Below are positions 15,769 through 24,207 of a stretch of 34,029 nt of DNA, piece by piece (position 1 is the first letter of the stretch; each line of letters opens with the position of its first letter). Below the pieces are notes generated by a model that worked only from the letters and a program-made list of their open reading frames with translations, was not told the origin of the DNA and did no database searches. The translations under genes and the position numbers were made by a program. The stretch covers positions 1 through 34,029 of the forward strand of contig NZ_QQBI01000030.1 of NCBI RefSeq assembly GCF_004302915.1. The letters are read 5' to 3'. Source of the DNA: Komagataeibacter xylinus (GTDB taxonomy: Bacteria; Pseudomonadota; Alphaproteobacteria; Acetobacterales; Acetobacteraceae).

Positions 15769-16203
15769 TTATCTGCCGCGACCGGACAGGCTGCGCAGCA
15801 GCCCCCATACCGCCCGGAAGGTGTGGCGGGTGAGTGGTCCCGCCACCGTGGTGGCCACGGCGGACAGGGCCACGGTCTGCCGCAGTTCGTTCAGGGCGTG
15901 TTCGCGTGCGAATCGGACGCGGATTTCCTCTGGCGTCATGTAGGAGCGGCGGCCCATCACCAGGCCCATGAGCACCACCAGCACATCGGCTGCGAAGACC
16001 ATGCCTGCCGCGCCAAGGGCGCTGAAGCCCAGGGTCTGGTAACAGAAGGCCCACAGCAGCCCATGGCCCGAAATGACGGCAAAGAAGGCAAATATCGCCG
16101 CCACAACCAGGAACGCGGCCTGACGACCAAGACGGATCGCCATCAGTTTACGTAGGGTCAGCTCCCCCTCAATGATGGTTTTACCGATTTCGCCTATTCT
16201 CAT
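15769..16203 (-). CDS. Phage-holin-superfamily/YqjE-like membrane protein
   Basis: The 144-aa product has an amphipathic N-terminus (EIGKTIIEGELTLRKLMAIR) followed by two strong membrane helices (about 29-55 and 62-85) and a cytosolic C-terminal helical region. This is the layout of the PF07332-type proteins to which E. coli YqjE belongs. It starts 40 bp after the YqjD/ElaB-like gene on the same strand, an association also found in enterobacteria. It is not expected to be a phage lysis protein. The cellular role is unclear. Confidence 0.7.
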   Translation of the reverse strand: MRIGEIGKTIIEGELTLRKLMAIRLGRQAAFLVVAAIFAFFAVISGHGLLWAFCYQTLGFSALGAAGMVFAADVLVVLMGLVMGRRSYMTPEEIRVRFAREHALNELRQTVALSAVATTVAGPLTRHTFRAVWGLLRSLSGRGR

Positions 16204-16243
16204 GATGCTCGCATGTCCTCTGGTTACGGCAGGCTAGAATGCC

Positions 16244-16504
16244 TTATTTCGTTGCGCGGCCAAGAAAATAGCCGATCACCGAGAAAATGGCGATAGCCAC
16301 AAGCGAACGAGCGCGTGAGCCGCCTTTTTTGGGGGCATGTTCTTCAAGGCTTTCACGGGCGTGGCCCGCCAGTTTCTCGGCCTTGCCCGCTACGTCATGC
16401 AGCGCCTGTTTGCCATGCGTGTGCAGCAGGGTTTCAATGTGGCTTTTCAGGGCCTGCAGGTCTTCGTGGGTCACGTTCTTGATGGTGTCCGTGGTCTTGC
16501 TCAT
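16244..16504 (-). CDS. DUF883 (YqjD/ElaB-like) ribosome-associated-type membrane protein
   Basis: The 86-aa product has a long soluble helix (about 1-60) with LKSHIETLLHTHG and AGKAEKLAGHARESLEEHAP, then a C-terminal membrane anchor (SLVAIAIFSVIGYFLGR). This matches the YqjD/ElaB/YgaM group, whose E. coli members tether ribosomes to the inner membrane in stationary phase. The start ATG at 16504 is preceded by AAAGGAAA. The frame extends further upstream but without support. Confidence 0.8.
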   Translation of the reverse strand: MSKTTDTIKNVTHEDLQALKSHIETLLHTHGKQALHDVAGKAEKLAGHARESLEEHAPKKGGSRARSLVAIAIFSVIGYFLGRATK

Positions 16505-16605
16505 TGTCGTTTCCTTTTTAGGACGGGTGAAGCGGATAATCCTCTGGCAAGGAGGTAACCATTGCTTATAACGCTTTATCCCCCCAGTCAGGTTTCTGTT
16601 ATCGC

Positions 16606-17718
16606 ATGTCTCCTTTCTCCTCACGGCTGGTTGCAAGCGCGCTGGCCGCCTCTCCCGGCGCGCCGGGCCTGTCCTTTTCGGCACAGGCCGGGGCGTGCCT
16701 GGCCATTGTCAATGAGCAGGCGGCGTGCCTGAGCACGGTTGCCGACCTGCTTGCGGGCCATGTGCCGGCAGGGGCCGGGCAGCTCATGGTCGATGGCGTG
16801 GATGTCACGGCCCTTGCGCCCGAGGCACGCCCATGCACGCTGGTTGGCTGGCGTGACCCGCTGTTCATGCACATGAACGTGCAGGCCAACCTGGCCTTCG
16901 GGCTGCGGGCGCGGGGCATGGAGTCGCAGGCGGTGATGGCGCGGGTGCGCGGCGTGCTGGCCCTGCTGGGGCTTGACGGGCTGGAGCAGGCCCGCCCGGC
17001 AACGCTGCCCCCCGAGCAGGCGCTGCGCGTCATGCTGGGCCGCGCCCTTGTGTTCGAGCCGCCCGTGCTGGTGCTTGAAGATGTCTTTGCCCCGCTGCCT
17101 GCCGCCAGTCGCCGCGCCATGCGCCGCCTGGTAGGCCGCCTTGTGCACGCGCGGGGGCTGTGCGTGGTGCTGCTGACCCGCGCGCGTGAGGATGCCCTGC
17201 TGCTTGGCGATACGATTGCCTGCATGCACGGCATGGACGTGCTGCAGGTCGGCACGGCGCGCGACCTGTTCGAGCGCCCCGCCTGCGACCGCGTGGCCAC
17301 CGAATTTGGCGATGCCAATGCCCTGACCGTGCGCGTGGCCAGCGTGGAGGATGACGTGGCGCTGGCCCACCTGCCCGGCGGCCTGCCGGTCGAGGCCATG
17401 GCCATGCCCGGTGTCGTGGCGGACCAGCTGGCCACATTGTGCATCCGTCCCGACCGGGTGGCGGTGATGTTTCCCTCCCGTCCCGGCATGGCGGCGGCCG
17501 ACCCCGACGAGCCGCCCCTGCTCACGGCGACGTTGACCGACCTGCGCCAGATGGGTGACCACGTGCTGCTGCGCCTGCGGCTGGAAAATGGGGTGGAACT
17601 GCTCGTGCGCCGCCCCCCCACCGCCGCCCTGCAGCGCGTGGCGCCGGGGCAGGCGGCGGTGCTGGCGTGGCAGCCCGCGCAGGCAATGGCCTTTCCGTTC
17701 CGGGGTGAAATGGAGTAG
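16606..17718 (+). CDS. PotA-like ABC ATPase homologue lacking all catalytic motifs
   Basis: The 370-aa product aligns along its length with polyamine/iron-type ABC ATPases: a VDGVDVTALAPEAR segment, NLAFGLRARGM, and a C-terminal TOBE-like region containing CIRPDRVAV. Yet Walker A (residues 36-44) reads NEQAACLST with Leu in place of the Lys. The Q-loop Gln is replaced (VGWRDPLF). The signature LSGGQ is LPPEQ (134-138). Walker B ends LEDVF instead of LDEP (157-161). The D-loop is APLP, and the switch His is Arg192 (LLTRA). ATP hydrolysis therefore looks impossible. The frame is intact and GC-rich as in neighbours. It is followed by binding-protein and permease genes. Confidence 0.75.
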   Translation: MSPFSSRLVASALAASPGAPGLSFSAQAGACLAIVNEQAACLSTVADLLAGHVPAGAGQLMVDGVDVTALAPEARPCTLVGWRDPLFMHMNVQANLAFGLRARGMESQAVMARVRGVLALLGLDGLEQARPATLPPEQALRVMLGRALVFEPPVLVLEDVFAPLPAASRRAMRRLVGRLVHARGLCVVLLTRAREDALLLGDTIACMHGMDVLQVGTARDLFERPACDRVATEFGDANALTVRVASVEDDVALAHLPGGLPVEAMAMPGVVADQLATLCIRPDRVAVMFPSRPGMAAADPDEPPLLTATLTDLRQMGDHVLLRLRLENGVELLVRRPPTAALQRVAPGQAAVLAWQPAQAMAFPFRGEME

Positions 17719-17762
17719 CGTCCGCCATCTTCCGCCCCCGCCCGAAAGGCTGTTTCCCACCC

Positions 17763-18782
17763 GTGTTCCAGATTGTGTCCCGCCGTTCCCTTAGCGCCAT
17801 CCTGCCCGGCCTGCTCGTGGCCCTGACCGCCCTGCCCGTGCCGGTGGCTGGCGTGCAGGCGGCAGCGCGCACCCGGCACAGCCCCGCGCTGGTGGTGGCC
17901 AGCACGGAGCCGCAGCTGGGCCCGGCGCAGGATGCCGCGTTTTTCCAGCCCTTTACGCGGGCCACGGGGCAGCCTGTTACGCGCCGGGCGTGGACGGGCG
18001 CGCTGTCGGACCTCGAGCCCCAGGGCGGGGGTGCCAGCGCCTGGTCGCTCGCCTTTGCCGAGGACAGCACCATCCGCGCCGCCTGCATGCAGGGCCTTGT
18101 GGTGCATCTGGCAGGCAGCGCCACCAACCCCGATGGCTGCGGCGCGCCGGGGCTGGCAACACAGCTCGTGGTGGCATGGGACCAGACATGGCGTGACAGC
18201 GCGCCGCGATGGAATGATTTCTGGGACATCGTGCGCTTTCCGGGCAAGCGTGGCCTGCGGCGCGACCCGCGCACCACGCTCGAGATCGCGCTGCTGGCTG
18301 ATGGCGTGCCGCCCGCCCAGGTTTATGGCGAGCTTTCCACGCCGCAGGGCGTTGACCGCGCCTTTCGCAAGCTCAGCCAGCTACGTCCTTATATAACGTG
18401 GTGGTCTACCCCGGCCGAGGCCGCAAGCCTCCTGTCACGCAAGCAGGTGCTCATGGGCAGCGCGCCGCGTGAGGCCGTGGACAGCATCGCCACGCATGAC
18501 GGGCAGGTGAGGATTGGCGTCAATGCCGACATGGCGCTGTCCTATGACCTGTCATGGGCGGTGGTGGCGGGCCAGTCCGCCGAGCGGCTGGGTCGGTCGC
18601 GCGACCTGCTGCATTTCATCGTGCAGCCGGACCGGCAGGGTGCTTTCGTGGCGGCCATGCCCGCAGGGCCGTCCGGCTCGGGCCATCCGGCGGCCCTGCT
18701 GCCCATGGATGTGCAGTTCTGGCAGGTGAATTACGCGCCCCTGTCCCGGCGGTTCGCATTATGGCTGCGCAAGGCGGGCTGA
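17763..18782 (+). CDS. PotD-like periplasmic solute-binding protein
   Basis: The product is 339 aa from a GTG start. A Sec signal peptide is visible (SLSAILPGLLVALTALPVPV, cleavage near VQA-AAR). The mature part has features of spermidine/putrescine-type binding proteins: RWNDFWDIVRFPGKRGLRR, LEIALLADGV, GVDRAFRKLSQLRPYITWW, and an MGSAPREAVD segment corresponding to the MxWNGR region. It starts 44 bp after the degenerate ATPase gene and overlaps the permease start by one base (TGATG). Ligand unknown. Confidence 0.75.
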   Translation: MFQIVSRRSLSAILPGLLVALTALPVPVAGVQAAARTRHSPALVVASTEPQLGPAQDAAFFQPFTRATGQPVTRRAWTGALSDLEPQGGGASAWSLAFAEDSTIRAACMQGLVVHLAGSATNPDGCGAPGLATQLVVAWDQTWRDSAPRWNDFWDIVRFPGKRGLRRDPRTTLEIALLADGVPPAQVYGELSTPQGVDRAFRKLSQLRPYITWWSTPAEAASLLSRKQVLMGSAPREAVDSIATHDGQVRIGVNADMALSYDLSWAVVAGQSAERLGRSRDLLHFIVQPDRQGAFVAAMPAGPSGSGHPAALLPMDVQFWQVNYAPLSRRFALWLRKAG

Positions 18783-19246
18783 TGCTGCCCCCCCTTTCCA
18801 CCCATCCGCTCGGCACGCTGGTGGCCGATGGCTGCGGCACCGCGCTGGGGCTTGTGATGGCCTGCATGCTGGTGCTGGGCGCGCAGGCCCTGCTGCACCG
18901 GGCCTGGCCCGCGCGGTGCGTGCTACTGCGCGGGCTCATGCTCGCTCTCATGCTGCCGGGGCTGGCGCTGGCATTGCTTTGGCCGGGCCTTGCGGGGCAC
19001 GGTGGCGGCATGGGGAGCGTGGCGCAGGGGGCGCTCGTGGCCCCTGCGGCCCTGTGGCCGCTGCTGCGCGTGCTTGATGCCGTGCCGCCCGGCCTGTCGC
19101 GCACGGCGCGCGGGCTTGGCGCGGGGAGGCTGGCGCTGCTGCGGCTGGTGTGGCGGCCCCTGCTGGCGGGTCCGGTAGCAGGGGTGGGCGCGTTCTGCGC
19201 GGTGATGACCGTGCTGTGCGCCATGGCGGCAGTGGCATTGCAATGA
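18782..19246 (+). CDS. Shortened ABC-permease-like membrane protein
   Basis: The product is 154 aa with about four membrane helices, compared with roughly 260-280 aa and six helices for normal importer permeases. TARGLGAGRLALLRLVWRPL corresponds to the EAA loop that docks on the ATPase (consensus AA..LGA......F..V.LP). The ATG overlaps the upstream stop (TGATG). No frameshift was seen, and no second permease gene is present. The protein may be a reduced, specialised permease or a decaying gene. Confidence 0.65.
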   Translation: MLPPLSTHPLGTLVADGCGTALGLVMACMLVLGAQALLHRAWPARCVLLRGLMLALMLPGLALALLWPGLAGHGGGMGSVAQGALVAPAALWPLLRVLDAVPPGLSRTARGLGAGRLALLRLVWRPLLAGPVAGVGAFCAVMTVLCAMAAVALQ

Positions 19247-19280
19247 AAACTGTAAACAGGCGATATGGCAGGACGACATC

Positions 19281-19769
19281 ATGACTGATGAGACCCCCCC
19301 TTTCTGGGAGACGACGCCGCTTGCGCAGATGACCCGCGCGCAGTGGGAATCGTTGTGCGATGGCTGCGGGCGGTGCTGCCTGCACAAGCTGCGCGAGGAC
19401 GAGACGGATGAGGTGCTGTTTACCGATGTCGCCTGCCGCCTGCTCGATACCAGGACCTGCCTGTGCACCGATTACGCCCACCGCCACCGCCGCGTGCAGG
19501 ACTGCATCAGCCTGACGGCGGAGATGCTGGCCGATATCGACTGGCTGCCGCCTACCTGCGGTTACGTGCTGGTGCGCGATGGCGAGCCGCTGCCCTGGTG
19601 GCACCCGCTGGTGTCCGGCACGCACGAGACGGTGCATGAGGCGGGCATATCGGTCAGTGGCCGGGTCATCAGCGAGCGTAAGGCGGGCCTGCTGGAAGAC
19701 CACATCATCGACTGGCCCGGCGAGGCCCCGAAGGATGCATTCTGCCGCACCCGCCCGCGCGGGCGCTGA
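19281..19769 (+). CDS. YcgN/UPF0260-family cysteine-cluster protein
   Basis: The 162-aa product has the diagnostic CDGCGRCCLHKL near residue 26, then CRLLDTRTCLCTDYAHRH and further Cys residues in the C-terminal half (about eight in all). This fits the family of putative metal- or Fe-S-binding proteins without known function. AGGA lies ahead of the ATG. Its stop overlaps the next start (TGATG), indicating translational coupling. Confidence 0.88.
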   Translation: MTDETPPFWETTPLAQMTRAQWESLCDGCGRCCLHKLREDETDEVLFTDVACRLLDTRTCLCTDYAHRHRRVQDCISLTAEMLADIDWLPPTCGYVLVRDGEPLPWWHPLVSGTHETVHEAGISVSGRVISERKAGLLEDHIIDWPGEAPKDAFCRTRPRGR

Positions 19770-20488
19770 TGGCGCAGGGCGCGGGGCAGGATAACGGGCT
19801 CGAGCTCGTGCCCATCGCATCGGGGTCGGTGCCGGTGCGGTGGCGGGTCTCCGCGCGGGCGCGGCGGATTTCCATGCGCATCGACCCCGTGGCGGGGCAT
19901 GTGGTCATGACCCTGCCGCGCGCGGCCCGCAGGGCGGATGGGCTGGCCCTGCTCCGCGCCCATTCAGGCTGGGTCGCGGCCGGTCTTGCACGCCTGCCGC
20001 CTGCTGCCGAACTGCGCCATGGCGGGCATGTGCTGCTTGATGGCCAGAGCCGCGAGATCGTGCACTGCCCCGAGGCCCGGCGCGGCGTGTGGCTGGAAGA
20101 AGGCCTGCTGCATGTGAGTGGCGCGGCCGAGTTCATCTCCCGGCGTGTCATGGCCTATCTGCGCGCGCAGGCGCAGGTGCTGCTGCCCGCGCGCCTGCGC
20201 CTTCAGGCCGAGGCCAGCGGCCTGCGCCCCACCCAGCTCAGGCTGCGCGATACGAAAAGCCGCTGGGGCAGCTGCTCATCCGATGGCAGCATCATGCTGT
20301 GCTGGCGGCTGGTCATGGCCCCGCAGGAGGTACAGCATTACATCATCGCCCACGAACTCGCCCATCTGCGGCACATGAATCACGGGCCGGATTTCTGGCT
20401 GCTGGTTGATCAGCTTACTCCCCACCGCCGCCAGGCCGAGAAATGGCTGCGGGCCAATGGGGCGAGCCTGCACCGGCTGGCAGGCTGA
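19769..20488 (+). CDS. YgjP/SprT-like M48-type zinc metallopeptidase
   Basis: The 239-aa product has a C-terminal domain with RWGSCSSDGSIMLCWRLV, then the zinc motif HELAHLRHMNHG (HExxH plus downstream His) and FW...L as in DUF45/YgjP proteins. The N-terminal half is a beta-rich region typical of the family. It has no signal peptide, so it is probably cytosolic. It overlaps the YcgN-like gene by one base, and the pair likely forms one transcript ended by the hairpin at 20515-20541. Its substrate is unknown. Confidence 0.85.
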   Translation: MAQGAGQDNGLELVPIASGSVPVRWRVSARARRISMRIDPVAGHVVMTLPRAARRADGLALLRAHSGWVAAGLARLPPAAELRHGGHVLLDGQSREIVHCPEARRGVWLEEGLLHVSGAAEFISRRVMAYLRAQAQVLLPARLRLQAEASGLRPTQLRLRDTKSRWGSCSSDGSIMLCWRLVMAPQEVQHYIIAHELAHLRHMNHGPDFWLLVDQLTPHRRQAEKWLRANGASLHRLAG

Positions 20489-20494
20489 AAGGAA

Positions 20495-20550
20495 AAAAGT
20501 AAAAGTTGCTGGGGACCGCCTTTTTTCAAAAAGGCGGTGTTCTTTCAAGC
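20495..20550. repeat. Hairpin repeat copy 1, acting as a bidirectional terminator
   Basis: ACCGCC (20515-20520), a T-run, and GGCGGT (20533-20538) form a stem with T-rich flanks. It resembles copies at 29691 and 30910 in the order AGTT...G-(A/T)CCGCC-T(n)-GGCGG-GTTCTTT. The copy ends inside the stop codon of the NAD kinase gene. It separates two convergent genes and should terminate both. Confidence 0.7.
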
Positions 20551-21348
20551 TGTAAACTGTTCGGCGATGATCCGTTCCGACAGGCTCTGCCCGGGGTCGA
20601 ACAGCACGGTGGTGTGCAGTTCGCGCGCCTCGCTGATCTCGACGGAGATCACATCGCGCACCTCGGTAAAATCCGCCACGGCGGCGACGGGGCGCTTGTC
20701 GGTTTCCAGAATGTCAAAGCGCACCCGCGCGGTGGAGGGCAGCAGCGCGCCACGCCACCGGCGCGGGCGGAACGCGCTGATGGGCGTGAGCGGCAGAAGG
20801 TTGGCCGAGAGCGGCACGATCGGCCCGTGCGCCGAGAGGTTGTAGGCGGTCGAGCCTGCGGGGGTTGAAATCAGCACGCCATCGCAGATCAGTTCGGGCA
20901 GGCGCACGCGCCCGTCCACCCCGATGCGGATCTTGGCCGCCTGCCGTGTCTGGCGGAACAGGAACACGTCATTGAGGGCGAGGGCATGCACGCACTGGCC
21001 ATCCATGGTGGTGGCCTTCATGCGCAGCGGGTGCAGGATGGCCACCTGGGCCGCGGCCAGGCGGGCGGGCAGGTCATCAGGCACGGCGGGGTTCATCAGG
21101 AAGCCCACCGTGCCGCAGTTGATGCCATAAACCGGCAGTGTGCGCCCAAGGGTGGTGTGCAGCGTTTCCAGCATGAAGCCATCGCCGCCGAGGCAGATCA
21201 GCGCCTCCGCCTCTTCGGGCGGGCATTGGCCGTACTGGTCCACAAGCCGCTCGTGCCATACCTGCGCGCTCTCGTTGGGAGCGGCGGCGAAGCACAGTTT
21301 TGTGGGGATGTACCCATCGGCCCAGCCGGGGTACGACATATCGGTCAT
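20545..21348 (-). CDS. nadK: NAD kinase
   Basis: The 267-aa product phosphorylates NAD to NADP. GGDG lies at residues 54-57, and ALNDVFLFR carries the usual Asn-acidic motif with Asp in place of Glu. [18 protein letters not shown] is the conserved C-terminal motif. The start ATG overlaps the stop of the upstream nitrilase-family gene by 4 bp (ATGA on the minus strand). The gene is convergent with the metallopeptidase gene. Confidence 0.93.
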   Translation of the reverse strand: MTDMSYPGWADGYIPTKLCFAAAPNESAQVWHERLVDQYGQCPPEEAEALICLGGDGFMLETLHTTLGRTLPVYGINCGTVGFLMNPAVPDDLPARLAAAQVAILHPLRMKATTMDGQCVHALALNDVFLFRQTRQAAKIRIGVDGRVRLPELICDGVLISTPAGSTAYNLSAHGPIVPLSANLLPLTPISAFRPRRWRGALLPSTARVRFDILETDKRPVAAVADFTEVRDVISVEISEARELHTTVLFDPGQSLSERIIAEQFTA

Positions 21349-22196
21349 GGAGTGTGGATGGACAGGCGGTGATGCGCCATGACCGGCATGCGCGCGCGCG
21401 TGCTGTCAATCACGCCACGCTCGATGCGCGCTGTGCTCCAGCCCGGCCCGTCCGAGACCTGGGCCACGATGGTGCCCCACGGGTCGATGATCATGGAATG
21501 GCCATAGGTGCGGCGCGGCTGGCCGGAGGCATCGGTGTGGGTGCCGGTGGTGCCGCAGGCCACCATCCAGCACTGGGTCTCGATGGCGCGGGCGCGCAGC
21601 AGTGTTTCCCAATGGGCCAGCCCGGTCTCGACGGTAAAGGCGGCGGGCACCAGCAGCACGTTGGTGCCGCGCGCGCGCAGCGCATGGAACAGGGCGGGAA
21701 AGCGGATGTCATAGCAGATGGCCAGCCCGGCGGTGAGGTCGGGTGAGATCGGGGCGGTCACGATGTCGGAGCCGGGCGCGTAGGTATCGCTCTCGCGGTA
21801 GCCCTCGCCGCCGGGGGTGGTCACGTCAAACAGGTGGATCTTGCGATAGCGCGCGACCTCGTGGCCCTGCGGGTTGAACAGGAGGGATGTGTTGAACAGC
21901 TTCTCCCCATGCCGTTCGCCAATCGAGCCACCATGCACGCTCACGCCATGCGCGCGCGCAAGACCTGACAGGAAGCGGTACAGAGGCCCGGCCTCGCCCG
22001 TGCCATCGGGGGCGGGCAGCACCTCGGCTGCGGCGAATTTCATGTCGCGCGTGCCGCCAAGGCAGCTCCACATCTCGGGCAGCACCACGAGGTCGGGCTT
22101 GTCGGCGGTGATGGCGGCGGTGATGAGGGCGCGTGCGGTATCGATATTTTCGGGCGCGGAGGCGCCAGGCGCCATCTGGATGACGGTGGTGCGCAT
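21345..22196 (-). CDS. Carbon-nitrogen hydrolase, Nit1/deaminated-glutathione amidase-like
   Basis: The 283-aa product has the nitrilase-superfamily triad: Glu41 (LVVLPEMW), Lys119 (RYRKIHLFD) and Cys161 ([10 protein letters not shown]). The sequence around [16 protein letters not shown] and [15 protein letters not shown] is closest to the Nit1/YbeM branch, which hydrolyses deaminated glutathione, a metabolite-repair reaction. The start [10 protein letters not shown] at 22196 is the conserved N-terminus; an upstream extension is unlikely. It overlaps nadK by 4 bp. Confidence 0.88.
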   Translation of the reverse strand: MRTTVIQMAPGASAPENIDTARALITAAITADKPDLVVLPEMWSCLGGTRDMKFAAAEVLPAPDGTGEAGPLYRFLSGLARAHGVSVHGGSIGERHGEKLFNTSLLFNPQGHEVARYRKIHLFDVTTPGGEGYRESDTYAPGSDIVTAPISPDLTAGLAICYDIRFPALFHALRARGTNVLLVPAAFTVETGLAHWETLLRARAIETQCWMVACGTTGTHTDASGQPRRTYGHSMIIDPWGTIVAQVSDGPGWSTARIERGVIDSTRARMPVMAHHRLSIHTP

Positions 22197-22307
22197 CTGG
22201 GCTGGTACTCCGTAGGCAGTGCCGCGTGACCATAGGACAGGCGGCCCGCCCCTAGCAACCGGCACGCAGGGCTGCCGCACTGTTAAAAGGGGGCGGGGCG
22301 CGATAGA

Positions 22308-23297
22308 ATGGCCTTCTGGTTCAATATTGAAAAATCAATGGCACATTCCTCATCTTCCCGAACGGTCATCTTCGCGGCCCTTGGCGGCAACCTGCTGGTG
22401 GCGGCCACCAAATTTGGCGCGGCTTTCCTGACCGGCAGCGCCTCCATGCTCAGCGAGGCCATCCATTCCCTGATCGATACCGGCAACCAGGGCCTGCTGC
22501 TCGTGGGCATGAAGCGCGCGACCCGCCCGGCCACGGCCACGCACCCGTTCGGCTACGGGCTGGAGCTGTATTTCTGGACCTTCGTGGTGGCGCTGCTCAT
22601 CTTCGGGCTGGGCGCCGGGGTGTCACTGTATGAGGGGATCATCCACATCATCCACCCGCAGCCGGTGGCGCATGTGCTGGTCAATTACGCCGTGCTGGTG
22701 GCGAGCATCGTGTTTGAAGGCTCGGTGTGGCTGATGGCGCTGCGGGCCTTCCGCAAGGAGGGCAAGGGCCGGCGCGGCTGGGTGGAAGCCGTGCAGATGA
22801 GCAAGGACCCCACCGTGTTTACCGTATTGTTCGAGGATACGGCGGCGCTGAGCGGGCTGTTCGTGGCGCTTCTGGGCAATGTGCTGGCCGAGTGGCTGGA
22901 CATGCCGGTGCTTGATGGCGTGGCGTCGATCATCATCGCCTTCATCCTTGCGGTCACGGCGACCTTCCTCGCGCGCGAATCCCAGTCGCTGCTGACGGGC
23001 GAGGGCGTTGCGCCGGAAGTGCTGCGCGCGCTGCGCACCATGGCGCTGGAGGCGGACGGCGTGGAGCGGCTGAACGAGATCCGCTCCATGCATTTTGGCC
23101 CGCGCGACGTGCTGGTGGTGATCAGCCTCGATTTTCGCAATGACATGACGGCGGGGCAGGTCGAGATCGTGGTCAGCACGCTCGAGCGCCAGATCAAGCA
23201 GGCCTACCCCGAGGTCACGCGCGTGTTCATCGAGGCGCAGGACAGCCGTGGCCAGCCTGCCGCCACCGCCGCCCGCGGCACGGCCGTCACCCCATGA
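22308..23297 (+). CDS. Cation diffusion facilitator family transporter (SLC30A9-like branch)
   Basis: The 329-aa product has six membrane helices. SEAIHSLIDTGNQGLLL (about 44-60) is the first metal site (HxxxD), followed by the HPFGYG motif. FTVLFEDTAALSGL gives acidic ligands in helix 5, as in the SLC30A9-like branch rather than the classic HxxxD pair. A cytosolic C-terminal ferredoxin-like domain follows, and there is no His-rich loop. Zinc or manganese export is likely but not shown. Starts at 22308 or 22338 are both possible. The 3' end overlaps convergent serB by 11 bp. Confidence 0.85.
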   Translation: MAFWFNIEKSMAHSSSSRTVIFAALGGNLLVAATKFGAAFLTGSASMLSEAIHSLIDTGNQGLLLVGMKRATRPATATHPFGYGLELYFWTFVVALLIFGLGAGVSLYEGIIHIIHPQPVAHVLVNYAVLVASIVFEGSVWLMALRAFRKEGKGRRGWVEAVQMSKDPTVFTVLFEDTAALSGLFVALLGNVLAEWLDMPVLDGVASIIIAFILAVTATFLARESQSLLTGEGVAPEVLRALRTMALEADGVERLNEIRSMHFGPRDVLVVISLDFRNDMTAGQVEIVVSTLERQIKQAYPEVTRVFIEAQDSRGQPAATAARGTAVTP

Positions 23298-24177
23298 CGA
23301 ATTCCGCCGCCCGGTAGCCCTGCGCGAACAGAAGGCTGCGCAGCGTGGTGGCGTTGACCTGGTTGCTGATCTCGCGCCGCACGGCGGGCTTGGCATGGAA
23401 GGCGATGCCCAGCCCCGCAACCCGCAGCATGGCAAGGTCGTTCGCGCCATCGCCCGTGGCCAGCGCATCCGCCTCGCTCACGCCCTGGGTGGCGGCAAGA
23501 CGCCGCAGGTGCGCAAGCTTGGCATCCGGGCCCAGAATGGGCTGGCCCACCTCGCCGGTCAGGCTGTCGCCTGCGGCAAGCAGGGTATTGGCATGGTTTT
23601 CATCAAAGCCGCACAGACCGGCCACCCGGCTGGTAAAGAACGTGAACCCGCCAGACACCAGCGCCGTGCGCGCGCCACCCGCCCGCATGGTGCGCACCAG
23701 TTCGACTGCGCCCGTGTTGAGCCTGACGTCCTTCCACGCTTTTTCCAGCAAGGTCACGGGCAGGCCGCGCAGCAGGGCCACGCGCTCGCGCAGGGCGGCT
23801 TCGAATTCGATCTCGCCATTCATGGAGCGGCGCGTGATTTCGGCAATCTTCTCGCCAATGCCGGCATGGGCCGCGATGTCGTCCAGCGTTTCGCAACTGA
23901 CAATGGTGCTGTCCATGTCAGCCACCAGCACGCGCTTGCGGCGGCCGCCAGCGGGCGTTACCAGCACGTCGATATGGCCCTTGGCAAAAACGGCGCGCAG
24001 GGCTGCGATATCAGGGGTGGTGCAGGCCATCTCGACCGCTTCCCCTTCCGACAGGGTCACGGGGGCGGCAGCGCCGGCAAGGTCGCGCGCGGCTTCGATA
24101 TCGACCGCCGTGAGCGATGTGGCCTCGCGGTTGGCCACCAGTACAAGGGTATGGGCGTGGGAAGGGGAATCAGCCAT
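23287..24177 (-). CDS. serB: Phosphoserine phosphatase
   Basis: The 296-aa product makes L-serine from O-phosphoserine. The haloacid-dehalogenase motif I DMDSTIVSCE gives catalytic Asp87 and Asp89. LVSGGFTFF is motif II, and GDGANDLAMLRVAG is motif IV. An N-terminal regulatory domain of about 80 residues resembles those of other SerB proteins. It is divergent from miaA with only 30 bp between start codons, so the promoters overlap or lie inside the opposite gene. Confidence 0.94.
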   Translation of the reverse strand: MADSPSHAHTLVLVANREATSLTAVDIEAARDLAGAAAPVTLSEGEAVEMACTTPDIAALRAVFAKGHIDVLVTPAGGRRKRVLVADMDSTIVSCETLDDIAAHAGIGEKIAEITRRSMNGEIEFEAALRERVALLRGLPVTLLEKAWKDVRLNTGAVELVRTMRAGGARTALVSGGFTFFTSRVAGLCGFDENHANTLLAAGDSLTGEVGQPILGPDAKLAHLRRLAATQGVSEADALATGDGANDLAMLRVAGLGIAFHAKPAVRREISNQVNATTLRSLLFAQGYRAAEFVMG

Positions 24178-24207
24178 GGGGTCCGGGTCAGTGAAAGGGA
24201 TGAAACA

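Noticed and set aside
16599-18107. 502-aa minus-strand open frame opposite the ABC-like genes
   Set aside because: Low-complexity Arg/Ser-rich translation typical of a GC shadow frame; the plus-strand frames have homology and a signal peptide.
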